Shown: positions 1 to 7,562 of the stretch, one piece after another
Layout: each line of letters begins with the position of its first letter
Position numbering within the stretch: the stretch's first letter is position 1
DNA from: Longimicrobiaceae bacterium
Lineage (GTDB): Bacteria; Gemmatimonadota; Gemmatimonadetes; Longimicrobiales; Longimicrobiaceae
Length of the DNA: 64,000 nt
Assembly: GCA_036375715.1 (NCBI GenBank)
Contig: DASVBS010000031.1
Span: 1-64,000, forward strand
Direction of reading: 5' to 3'
Notes under the pieces: model-generated
Seen by the model: only the letters and a program-made list of their open reading frames with translations
The model's database searches: none
What the model was told of the DNA's origin: nothing
Made by a program: the position numbers and the translations under genes

Positions 1-165
1 ATGCAGATCTCCCTGATCGGGCGCAACCTCTGGCTGTGGACCCCGTCCGAGAACCGGCACATCGATCCGGAGACCTCGAACGAGGCGAGCAACGTACAGG
101 GCTTCGAGTACGGCCAGATGCCCACCCCGCGGAGCATCGGCTTCACCGTCAGCGTGCGGCCGTAG
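1..165 (+). CDS. SusC/RagA-family TonB-linked outer membrane protein, C-terminal end (partial)
   Basis: The window opens inside a reading frame that runs to a TAG at 163-165. The last 54 residues contain NLWLWTPSENRHIDPE and finish with a PTPRSIGFTVSVRP strand, which is the usual final beta-strand of SusC/RagA TonB-dependent receptors, with the aromatic residue and short tail expected for Bam recognition. The gene starts outside the window, so nothing can be said of its plug or signal peptide. It is followed 23 bases later by a SusD gene, the normal partner. SusC is the outer-membrane channel that takes up oligomers captured by SusD. Confidence 0.85.
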   Translation: MQISLIGRNLWLWTPSENRHIDPETSNEASNVQGFEYGQMPTPRSIGFTVSVRP

Positions 166-188
166 CCGCGACTCGAAAGGATATTCAT

Positions 189-1628
189 ATGCGTCGAAAT
201 AAACTGTTCACGGCCGTACCCGTGCTGGCGCTGGCGATTGCAGCCGGCGCGTGCGACGACGGCCTGGCGGACATCAACCGGAACCCGAACAACCCCGAGG
301 ACGTCCCGGTCGAGACGGTCCTCTCGAGCGGGATCTGGGATGTCGTTGCCAACGCAGGCGGCCGCGGGGTGTTTGGCGAGTGGACCACACTCTACCATAC
401 GTCCCTCTGGCCGCAGCACGTCGCCCAGTCCGCCTACAACGACGAGGATCGCTACAGCCCTCGTGAAGGCGTGAACGAGAACATCTGGGAGGAGATGTAC
501 GCGGGGGCGCTTCAGGATCTCCAGCGGACGAAGGAGCTCGCGCAGGAGAGTGGGGATCAGAACCTGCTCGCCGTCGCGGAAATCATGCAGGTGTACGGCT
601 TCCTGTTCCTCACCGACATGTTCGGGGACGTACCCTACTTCGAGGCGCTGAACCTGGAAGAGTTCCCGAAGCCAGCCTTCACGCCGCAGGCGGAGATCTA
701 CACCGATCTGCTTACGCGTCTCGAAACGGCGGCGAGTCAGATCAATCCGGGGGCTAGCGCCACCTTTGCCACCGGAGATCTGATCTACGACGGCAACCTG
801 CAGCAGTGGGTGGAGTTCGCGAACGCGCTGCGGCTCCGCGTCGCGATCCGCCTCGCCAACACGGAGCTCGCCGAGACGGGGCGCGCGGCCTTCGCCGCAG
901 CCTGGGCGGCCGACAAGTTCGACGACAACTCCGACAACGCCGATCTCGACTGGGCGGGGACGCCACCGGCCCAGAATCCAATCTACGAGCAGATCGTGAT
1001 CGGAGGCCGCACTGGCGACTTCCGTGTCAGCGCCACCCTTGTCGACACGCTGAAGTCGCTGAGCGACCCGCGCCTCCCGATCTTCGCCGATCCGGCCAAG
1101 ACGGACGGAGCGTACCGCGGTCTGCAGAACGGCCGCACGCCGGCGCAGGCGGGAGGTACGGTGGACCACTTCTCCTGGATCGGTTCGTACTTCATCCAGC
1201 CCACCACACCGTCGGTGCTGATGTCGTACTCCGAGATGCTCTTCCTCGGAGCCGAAGCTGCCGCGCTGGGCTGGATCGCCGACGATCCGGCCACCCTGTA
1301 CCGCCAGGGGATCGAAGCCTCGATGCAGCAGTACGGCGTTGCGCAGACTGAGATCGACGCCTACCTGGCGCAGCCGAAGGTGGCTTACAACGGCCTGCCC
1401 AGCATCGGCGTGCAGAAGTGGATCGCGCTCTATCTGGCCGGTCCGGAGGCATTTACGGAGGTCCGGCGCACCGGGTATCCACAGCTTCAGCTCGCCTTTG
1501 CCAACGTGACCGGTGCCTTCCCTGCACGTCTGCCGTACCCGGCGGACGAGGGTCTGTACAACGCGGAGAACTTCGCTCCGTACGAGAATGTGACGTTTAC
1601 CGATCCCGTCTGGTTCATGCAGCAGTAG
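189..1628 (+). CDS. SusD/RagB-family substrate-binding lipoprotein (SusD_2-like)
   Basis: A 479-residue surface lipoprotein that should cap the SusC channel encoded just upstream and bind its substrate. The ATG at 189 was chosen over an upstream in-frame start because AAAGG lies at 176-180 and the protein then begins with a clean lipoprotein signal: MRRNK, a hydrophobic stretch, then AAGAC with Cys22 as the lipidated residue. DINRNPNNPEDV just after the signal and the later SYSEMLFLGAEAA helix are typical of the SusD_2 branch. The imported substrate cannot be read from the sequence. The pectin and uronate genes at the other end of the window are one possible link, about 40 kb away. A strong hairpin terminator follows the gene. 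Confidence 0.93.
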   Translation: MRRNKLFTAVPVLALAIAAGACDDGLADINRNPNNPEDVPVETVLSSGIWDVVANAGGRGVFGEWTTLYHTSLWPQHVAQSAYNDEDRYSPREGVNENIWEEMYAGALQDLQRTKELAQESGDQNLLAVAEIMQVYGFLFLTDMFGDVPYFEALNLEEFPKPAFTPQAEIYTDLLTRLETAASQINPGASATFATGDLIYDGNLQQWVEFANALRLRVAIRLANTELAETGRAAFAAAWAADKFDDNSDNADLDWAGTPPAQNPIYEQIVIGGRTGDFRVSATLVDTLKSLSDPRLPIFADPAKTDGAYRGLQNGRTPAQAGGTVDHFSWIGSYFIQPTTPSVLMSYSEMLFLGAEAAALGWIADDPATLYRQGIEASMQQYGVAQTEIDAYLAQPKVAYNGLPSIGVQKWIALYLAGPEAFTEVRRTGYPQLQLAFANVTGAFPARLPYPADEGLYNAENFAPYENVTFTDPVWFMQQ

Positions 1629-1655
1629 AGGGGATCGATCAACAGTGGTAAACGA

Positions 1656-1688
1656 CCAAGGGGGGCTCCGAATCGGGGCCCCCCTTGG
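1656..1688 (+). terminator. Hairpin terminator after susD
   Basis: A 14-bp stem (CCAAGGGGGGCTCC at 1656-1669 against GGGGCCCCCCTTGG at 1675-1688, one T-G wobble) with the loop GAATC, followed by a T-rich TACTTCCTTGGTACTTT stretch. It lies between the plus-strand susD and the convergent minus-strand lipoprotein gene and could serve both. Confidence 0.8.
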
Positions 1689-1737
1689 TACTTCCTTGGT
1701 ACTTTCCAGCGGTTCAGAACAGCCGCGCTGCGGATGG

Positions 1738-2190
1738 TCAGCCCGTTTCTTCCTCCTCCGATCCGTCCTTCATGAAGACCAGAATCAGGCCGCCCGCGGT
1801 GGCGTAGTAGCCCGGACGATTGGTCACACCCATGGGGTAGATCTCGACGAGCGAGATGTCTTTGGGGTCGAGCAGATCCAGCACGCAGGTGTTAACAGTC
1901 CTCTGACCGTTCACGTACACCATGGGTGGCGTGGGTAGCATCACGCTGTTCCGACCACGAAACTCCAGCTCGGGACAGGCGCCGACCCGGCGGACCTCCA
2001 GGTTGGACACCCGTGACTGGATCAGGGTCACGAGATTGACCGGGGAGGTCATCTCGCTCACGCGAATGACGATGCGACTGACCGAGGAATGGCCTACGTC
2101 CGGACCGCCGTTGGAACTGTGGCGATTGGCTCCAGCACAGCCGGTGAGGATGAGTACTGCAGCCGCCAGCCAGACGCGGGAGGGGAACAT
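1738..2190 (-). CDS. Small lipoprotein with a TonB-receptor plug-like module
   Basis: A 150-residue lipoprotein. The ATG at 2190 is preferred to an upstream start because GGAGG lies a few bases before it and the product starts with a signal peptide ending LILTGC. The C-terminal half (VYVNGQRT, LDLLDPKDISLVEIYPMG, PGYYATAGGLILVFMK) matches the pattern of plug domains of SusC-type receptors: a 'YVDG' strand, a 'DP.DI..IEV' helix-strand and a final 'GG.I...T' strand. There is no barrel, so it cannot be a receptor itself. Similar stand-alone plug modules occur in the BlaR1-like protein at 17157-19193. Function unknown; it may dock on another envelope protein near SusCD (inference). Confidence 0.75.
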   Translation of the reverse strand: MFPSRVWLAAAVLILTGCAGANRHSSNGGPDVGHSSVSRIVIRVSEMTSPVNLVTLIQSRVSNLEVRRVGACPELEFRGRNSVMLPTPPMVYVNGQRTVNTCVLDLLDPKDISLVEIYPMGVTNRPGYYATAGGLILVFMKDGSEEEETG

Positions 2191-2376
2191 GGGACCTCCA
2201 GGGGGCGAAGGGCGTACCGGAAGCACCTGCATTTATGCTGCACACCCCGGGCCGCGTCAACGATCTGGTGAGCCGTTGCGGGGTAGCCGTTAGTGGATGG
2301 ACCGCCCCGGGAACTCAGCCCGTCGAGGGTATTCCGCGGGGCCACCCTGGCTCGAACCTTGCCCGCCGTGCGCGAC

Positions 2377-4359
2377 ATGACCGACTCAGATGCAACCCGT
2401 AGTGAGCGGCGCCGGGGTCCGTCCGACCGCCGCCAGAGCCGTGCGCCCGGTGGCCCCATGGACGACCGCCGGACACGCTTCTCCCTCGGCTACTTCATCC
2501 TCGCGTTCATCCTCATCTTCGGCATCCAGTTTCTCGTAGGACGCCAGGGCACGGAGCAGCTCCCCTACAGCGAGATCAAGCAGCGGATCGCCAACGGGCA
2601 GGTGCAGGCGGTACGCCTCGGCCAGGAGGTAATCGAGGCGGTTCCCGTCGATTCTATCCAGCAGGCGGACGGGGTGCGCGCCTGGGTCGCCACGCGCGTG
2701 GTTCCCGACGAGAGTTTGGTTCCGCTTCTCGAGGAGGCCGGGATCGACTATACCGGCGTCACTGCCGGGTGGCTGACCCGAGCGCTGGGCTGGATCATCC
2801 CCCTCCTTCTCTTCGCCGCCTTCTGGTTCTGGATGCTGCGGCGCATGAACCCCACCCAGGGCGTGCTCACTGTCGGCAAGAGCCGGGCGAGAATTCTGGG
2901 CGAGGAGGGCACCGGGGTCACCTTCGACGACGTGGCTGGGGTGGATGAGGCAAAACTGGAGCTGGTCGAGATCGTCGAGTACCTGAAGAATCCCGAGAAA
3001 TTCAGCCGGCTCGGTGCCAAGATCCCGAAAGGGGTGCTCCTGGTCGGCCCTCCGGGGACGGGAAAGACCCTGCTGGCGCGAGCGGTGGCGGGAGAGGCGG
3101 GGGTGACCTTCTTTTCCATCTCCGGCGCCGAGTTTGTGGAGATGTTCGTGGGGGTCGGAGCGGCGCGGGTGCGCGACCTGTTCGCGCAGGCGAAGGCGCA
3201 AGCTCCCTGCATCATCTTCATCGACGAGCTCGACGCGCTGGGGAAGGCGCGCGGCGCGGGTGGGTTGATCGGTGGCCACGACGAGCGCGAGCAGACGCTG
3301 AATCAGCTCCTGGTGGAGATGGACGGCTTCGACCCGCGCATCGGGGTCATCATCATGGCCGCCACCAACCGCCCCGAAATCCTCGATCCCGCGCTCCTCC
3401 GCCCCGGACGCTTCGATCGGCAGGTGCTGGTGGACCGTCCAGACCTGGCGGGCCGCCTCGCCATCCTGAAGATCCATGCAGAGGGCATCGTCCTCGGCCC
3501 CGACGTCGACCTGGAGCGCGTAGCGCGTCGGACTCCCGGCTTCGTGGGCGCCGATCTCGCCAACCTGCTGAACGAGGCAGCGCTGCTCACCGCCCGCCGC
3601 AATAAGGAGGCGGTCGGGATGGAGGAGATCGACGACGCCATCGACCGGATCATTGCCGGGCTGGAGAAGAAGAACCGGCTGATCAATTCGCGCGAGCGGA
3701 AGATCGTTGCCTACCACGAGGCGGGGCACGCGATCGTGGCGGAGCGCGTGCCCACCGCGGACCCGGTGCACAAGATCTCTATCATTCCGCGCGGGGTCGC
3801 TGCCCTCGGCTACACGCAGCAGCTCCCCACGGAGGATCGGTACCTTCTCACCAAGCAGGAGCTGATGGACCGGATTGCCGTGCTCCTGGGCGGGAGGGTG
3901 GCCGAGGAGATCGTCTTCGACGAGATCTCCACCGGGGCCGGAAACGATCTCGAGCGGGTGTCCGACCTGGCTCGCCGCATGGTGATGGAGTACGGCATGT
4001 CACGCGAGCTCGGGCCGATCAACTATCGAGGGCCGGCGCGCGGGCAGTTCCTCCCCGGAGCGGACGGGGTGCCGTCGGATGGGCGGAACTATTCCGAGGA
4101 GACCGCTCGCGAGATCGACCAGGAAGTGCAGGGAATCGTCGAGGGGACCTACGCCCGCGTGCGAGAGATCCTGCTCGCGGATCGCGACGTGCTGGAAGTG
4201 CTTGCGCAGCGACTGCTCGAGAAGGAGGTGGTGGATGAGGCGGAGCTGCGCGAGATCATGGGTTTGCCGCCGCGCAGGCGCGAAGACGAGGACAACGTGG
4301 TCGTTCCCCCTGCAATCGAGCCGGTGGGGGGCGCGAGCGAAGATCGCGTACCCGGCTGA
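2377..4359 (+). CDS. ftsH: ATP-dependent zinc metalloprotease FtsH
   Basis: A 660-residue membrane AAA+ protease that degrades misfolded or short-lived membrane and cytosolic proteins as a hexamer. Two membrane segments ([19 protein letters not shown] and [18 protein letters not shown]) flank a short periplasmic domain. The AAA domain follows, with Walker A GPPGTGKT at residues 224-231, Walker [12 protein letters not shown] and the [10 protein letters not shown] pore region. The zinc site is HEAGH at 447-451 with third ligand Asp524. The start is uncertain: ATG 2377 is used, ATG 2458 ([13 protein letters not shown]) would give a length closer to typical FtsH, and GTG 2293 is also open. A small acidic protein gene follows. 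Confidence 0.96.
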   Translation: MTDSDATRSERRRGPSDRRQSRAPGGPMDDRRTRFSLGYFILAFILIFGIQFLVGRQGTEQLPYSEIKQRIANGQVQAVRLGQEVIEAVPVDSIQQADGVRAWVATRVVPDESLVPLLEEAGIDYTGVTAGWLTRALGWIIPLLLFAAFWFWMLRRMNPTQGVLTVGKSRARILGEEGTGVTFDDVAGVDEAKLELVEIVEYLKNPEKFSRLGAKIPKGVLLVGPPGTGKTLLARAVAGEAGVTFFSISGAEFVEMFVGVGAARVRDLFAQAKAQAPCIIFIDELDALGKARGAGGLIGGHDEREQTLNQLLVEMDGFDPRIGVIIMAATNRPEILDPALLRPGRFDRQVLVDRPDLAGRLAILKIHAEGIVLGPDVDLERVARRTPGFVGADLANLLNEAALLTARRNKEAVGMEEIDDAIDRIIAGLEKKNRLINSRERKIVAYHEAGHAIVAERVPTADPVHKISIIPRGVAALGYTQQLPTEDRYLLTKQELMDRIAVLLGGRVAEEIVFDEISTGAGNDLERVSDLARRMVMEYGMSRELGPINYRGPARGQFLPGADGVPSDGRNYSEETAREIDQEVQGIVEGTYARVREILLADRDVLEVLAQRLLEKEVVDEAELREIMGLPPRRREDEDNVVVPPAIEPVGGASEDRVPG

Positions 4360-4463
4360 CCCGGCCGCACCCGCTGGACCGGGGAATGCATCGAAACAGG
4401 GTGAGCACGCCGGGCGTCCGCGGCGTCCGGGGTGACGAGCCCACCCGAGGAGGAGCGATCTCC

Positions 4464-4676
4464 ATGAGAGACCTGCACAAGAGCCCGCTCACGGCGGCCG
4501 AGCAGGATGCACCCGAGCCGGAGCGGTTGATCACTCCGGAAGAGGAAGCGGGGATGGACCTCGCCGAGCTGGACGATCCACCCCAGGCGGAGGGTGCGCG
4601 CGACCTCGACGAGGACGAGAGAATGCGGGCCGCGCCGGCGCGGAAGGAAGAGGGGGGACACGAAGCAGCCGGCTGA
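4464..4676 (+). CDS. Small acidic hypothetical protein
   Basis: A 70-residue protein starting MRDLHKSPLTAAEQ, rich in Glu and Asp with no membrane segment or Cys, probably largely disordered. GAGGAGGAG at 4447-4455 is a strong ribosome binding site 8 bases before the ATG, which is the main reason to believe in the gene. It lies about 100 bases after ftsH on the same strand and just before a hairpin terminator, so it may be co-transcribed with ftsH. I do not recognise a family. Confidence 0.6.
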   Translation: MRDLHKSPLTAAEQDAPEPERLITPEEEAGMDLAELDDPPQAEGARDLDEDERMRAAPARKEEGGHEAAG

Positions 4677-4729
4677 GAGGCCACCGAAATGGTCAGCTGA
4701 GGTGCTGGCCGTAGGTGCGAGAAGATACC

Positions 4730-4754
4730 AAGGGCGCCCGCACCGGGCGCCCTT
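4730..4754. terminator. Bidirectional hairpin terminator
   Basis: A perfect 10-bp stem AAGGGCGCCC (4730-4739) and GGGCGCCCTT (4745-4754) with loop GCACC, then GTGTTTG on the plus strand. It sits between the convergent ftsH/small-protein transcript and the minus-strand lipoprotein gene that ends at 4777. Confidence 0.8.
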
Positions 4755-4776
4755 GTGTTTGCGGGATGTATGTGGG

Positions 4777-5181
4777 CTATGGGGTAACCTGGAAGCTTCC
4801 GCTACGGATTGGCCCCCCTCCACCGTCCACCGGGCCGGCGTTGGTGATAGCCTGGTATTCCCCCGGGGCAAGATCCGCCGGGAGCTGGAGCGTGTAGCGA
4901 GCTTCGTCGCCGGGGGGCAGGGTACGAAGCTCCATCGTGCAGAGGCGATCGGAGGGGACCTGCTCCCAGCCCGACTCGACCCGCCGCTCGAGCCCGCTGG
5001 AGCAGAGGTTGTATCCCACATCGCTGGACGAGTTGTTGCGCAGCACGAGCTCCACCGAATCGCCGGGCGCGGCGCTCGTCGGTTCCACCGACAGAGTGAT
5101 GTCGCTTGCTTCTCCCGCCTGCATCCCCTGCCCGCACGCGGCGAGGGTGAGTACGGTGCACATCGCCAGCATCGTTCGCAT
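4777..5181 (-). CDS. Lipoprotein with bacterial Ig-like domain
   Basis: A 134-residue lipoprotein. ATG 5181 is chosen over an upstream start because GGAGG precedes it and it begins MRTMLAMCTVLTLAACGQG, a signal peptide with lipobox LAAC. The rest is one beta-rich domain: LSVEPTSAAPGDSVELVLRN, then a pair of Cys residues (NLCSSGLERR and RLCTMEL), then LPPGDEARYTLQLPADLAPGEYQA. This is the layout of small Ig-like domains that recur as single-domain lipoproteins. No enzyme motif; binding partner unknown. Confidence 0.72.
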   Translation of the reverse strand: MRTMLAMCTVLTLAACGQGMQAGEASDITLSVEPTSAAPGDSVELVLRNNSSSDVGYNLCSSGLERRVESGWEQVPSDRLCTMELRTLPPGDEARYTLQLPADLAPGEYQAITNAGPVDGGGGPIRSGSFQVTP

Positions 5182-5282
5182 CAAGGGCCTCCCTGTGACG
5201 TACGGATGTTGCAGCAATTGCCAGCGTTCGGCGCTCCGGCATCAATCGCGCCGACGGAGCGGGCCGCGGAAAGGAGGGAGCC

Positions 5283-5999
5283 ATGCACGCCGGTTCCGGG
5301 CCGACGGGTGAAGAGCGGGAGATCCACATTCCCGCAGCGGGGGTCGAGCTAGCCGCGAACCTGGTGGTGCCGGAGCACGCCTCCGGGATCGTTCTGTTTG
5401 CCCATGGCAGTGGCAGCAGCCGGCACAGTCCGCGCAACCGACGCGTTGCCCGACAACTCCAGCAGGCCGGGTTCGCCACGCTGTTGATGGATCTGCTCAC
5501 GGAGGCGGAGGAGCAGGTGGACGCGCACACCCGTCAGCATCGCTTCGACATCCCGCTGCTGGCGGAGCGGCTCGCAGGGGCGACGGGATGGGTCGGTCGC
5601 TACCACGCCACACAGGCGCTGCCGGTTGGTTATTTCGGCGCCAGCACGGGCGGGGCTGCCGCGCTGGTCGCCGCGACGGAGCTGCCGGTGCGCGTGGAGG
5701 CGGTGGTATCCCGCGGGGGTCGGCCCGATCTCGCGGGAGAGGCGCTCGGAAGGGTGCGTGCGCCCACCCTGCTCATCGTGGGTGGCCTCGACACGGTCGT
5801 GATCGACCTGAACCGGGAGGCCATGGCGAAGATGACGCAGGCCGAGGTGCGCCTGGAGATCGTGCCGGGGGCGAGCCACCTCTTCGAGGAGCCCGGTGCG
5901 CTGGACGAGGTGGCGCGGCTGGCGATCGACTGGTTCCGCACCCACCTGGTCACCCCTCCGGATCGGCGCGGGGCGGCGTCAGCCAGTCCGGGGAAGTAA
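5283..5999 (+). CDS. Dienelactone-hydrolase-like alpha/beta hydrolase
   Basis: A 238-residue soluble serine hydrolase. AAAGGAGGGAGCC stands directly before the ATG. The fold is read from VLFAHGSGSS (oxyanion region), the nucleophile elbow GYFGASTGGAA with Ser121, LLIVGGLDTVV with Asp170, and GASHLFEEPG with His199, giving a complete Ser-Asp-His triad. Proteins of this type are often found next to or fused with a phosphoribosyltransferase domain; no such domain is present here. The substrate is unknown. Convergent with waaA downstream. Confidence 0.85.
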   Translation: MHAGSGPTGEEREIHIPAAGVELAANLVVPEHASGIVLFAHGSGSSRHSPRNRRVARQLQQAGFATLLMDLLTEAEEQVDAHTRQHRFDIPLLAERLAGATGWVGRYHATQALPVGYFGASTGGAAALVAATELPVRVEAVVSRGGRPDLAGEALGRVRAPTLLIVGGLDTVVIDLNREAMAKMTQAEVRLEIVPGASHLFEEPGALDEVARLAIDWFRTHLVTPPDRRGAASASPGK

Positions 6000-6085
6000 A
6001 GGCCCGCTGGGGAAAGGACGTTCCGCTGCCCTCGGCTCGACTGCCCTGTTTCGGCCGCGTAATGCGGTGAAATCGGAAGAGGGTT

Positions 6086-7381
6086 CTAGAGCCATGCCTC
6101 GGCGATGACGCATTCGGCTCCGCGGACGGCCGCTCCGCGCCCTGCTTCCACGTAGGCCGCCGCCGCGGCGCCCATCCGCTGACGCAACGCTTCGTCACGG
6201 AGGAGAGACGCCAGCCGGTCGCCCAGCTCGGAGGCGCTCGCCACCGAAAACGCACCCCCCTGACGGACCAGCTCGCCCGCCTCGCGGGCGTTGGCGTGAC
6301 GCGGGCCGAAAAGGACGGGCACCCCGAACGCCGCCGGCTCGAGCACCGAGTGCAGGCCGGCCGATCCCCATCCCCCGCCCACGTACGCCAGGTCCGCAAC
6401 CGCATACAGGTCCCCGAGCACCCCGACGCGATCGACGAGCACGACTTCGCTGGTTACGCGGTCGCGCTCAACTTCGGCCAGGCGTTGATGTGTGAGTCCC
6501 AGGCGCTCCAGCTGCGCGGCGCTGCGCTCGAGGTGCTGTTCGGTGGGCTCGTGCGGAACGAGGATCACCCGGACCGGCGGTGCCCCGCCCCGCGCGTCGC
6601 GCAGGGCAGGGAGGAGCACGTCCTCATCCGGGGGCCAGGTGGAGCCCGCCACCAGGACGAGGTGGTCATCGGAGCCCAGCAGCGCCGGCCAGCGAGACTC
6701 GCGCGCGGTCACCGTCCGGGCGAGCACCTGGTCGAAGCGAGCATCACCCATCACCGAGCGGCGCTCCTCGGGCACGCCGAAGGCTTCGAAGCGGGAAGCG
6801 TCGGCCTCCGAGATCGCCGCCACCCGGGCAAGGCGGCGGTAGGCCGGTCCGAGCAGCAGGCGGGCCATCGGTCCCACCCGCGAAGAGCTGGCGGGCAGGG
6901 TGGCGCTCAACAGCACCATCGGAATCCCTCGCCGCTCCGCCGCGAGGGTGAGGTTGGGCCAGACATCCGTCTTGGAGAAGGCCATCAGCCGCGGGCGGAG
7001 CAGGTCGATCGCGCGGGCGGACGGTCCGGGCAGGTCGAACGGTAGATAGTCGGTGAAGTCGGCGGGAACGCTCTGCGCGAAGCGCTCCGCCGAGGGCGAG
7101 AAGAAGGTGTAGACGATCTGCACCTCCGGCCGACGCTCGCGCACCGCCTCAATGACCGCTCGCGCCTGCAACCCTTCGCCCACGCTGGGAGCGTGAAACC
7201 ACAGCAGAGGACGTTCGGGGTTCCGTTGCTTCGCGCTCCACTGCTCCATGCGCTGCAACACCCCCTGTCGCCCGCGGATGCCGCGGGCAAGCTTCCCCTG
7301 CCCCTTGGCGAGCAGCGGCAGCCCGGGTCGGAGCGCGCGCAGAGCGAGGGTGTATATTGATTCCGTGAGCGATGAGGGCAT
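6086..7381 (-). CDS. waaA: 3-deoxy-D-manno-octulosonic acid (Kdo) transferase
   Basis: A 431-residue inner-membrane glycosyltransferase that adds Kdo from CMP-Kdo to lipid A precursor, the first core step of lipopolysaccharide synthesis. N-terminal features are the membrane-proximal helix IYTLALRALRPGLPLL and LLWFHAPSVGEGLQARAVIE (the 'H.aSvGE' motif with catalytic Glu). The C-terminal GT-B half has LVAGSTWPPDEDVLLPAL and the sugar-nucleotide region AYVGGGWGSAGLHSVLEPAAFGVPVLFGPR. Start ATG 7381 has no clear ribosome binding site. Its upstream region holds one arm of a paired heptamer repeat. It implies a Gram-negative envelope with LPS. Confidence 0.93.
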   Translation of the reverse strand: MPSSLTESIYTLALRALRPGLPLLAKGQGKLARGIRGRQGVLQRMEQWSAKQRNPERPLLWFHAPSVGEGLQARAVIEAVRERRPEVQIVYTFFSPSAERFAQSVPADFTDYLPFDLPGPSARAIDLLRPRLMAFSKTDVWPNLTLAAERRGIPMVLLSATLPASSSRVGPMARLLLGPAYRRLARVAAISEADASRFEAFGVPEERRSVMGDARFDQVLARTVTARESRWPALLGSDDHLVLVAGSTWPPDEDVLLPALRDARGGAPPVRVILVPHEPTEQHLERSAAQLERLGLTHQRLAEVERDRVTSEVVLVDRVGVLGDLYAVADLAYVGGGWGSAGLHSVLEPAAFGVPVLFGPRHANAREAGELVRQGGAFSVASASELGDRLASLLRDEALRQRMGAAAAAYVEAGRGAAVRGAECVIAEAWL

Positions 7382-7388
7382 GAGATGA

Positions 7389-7498
7389 GAAGCTAGGAGC
7401 TAGAAGCTAGAGTGGGATTCGGGCGATAACGCCGCCACGGCCGGAGTCGCGTGCAGCGTATTCTGGCTTCTAGCTTCTCGCAGCTAGCTCCTGATTCT
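7389..7498. repeat. Paired inverted heptamer array A (waaA-uvrA intergenic)
   Basis: The left arm has 7-bp units GAAGCTA, GGAGCTA, GAAGCTA in exact register at 7389-7409, flanked outside by TGAGATGA. The right arm at 7464-7498 has TGGCTTC, TAGCTTC, TCGCAGC, TAGCTCC, TGATTCT, followed by GTCATCTCG. The right arm is the reverse complement pattern of the left, and even the outer flanks (TGAGATGA / TCATCTC) match. The spacer is about 54 bp. This lies between divergent genes, so it also occupies their promoter region. Confidence 0.8.
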
Positions 7499-7562
7499 GT
7501 CATCTCGCTCGACCTGGGATCAGCAACCGATATTCTGAGATTCTGCTTACTCTTTCTTCCTC

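Noticed and set aside
2386-3771. A 461-codon minus-strand open frame
   Set aside because: It lies entirely antisense to ftsH, has no domain pattern, and results from high-GC codon structure.
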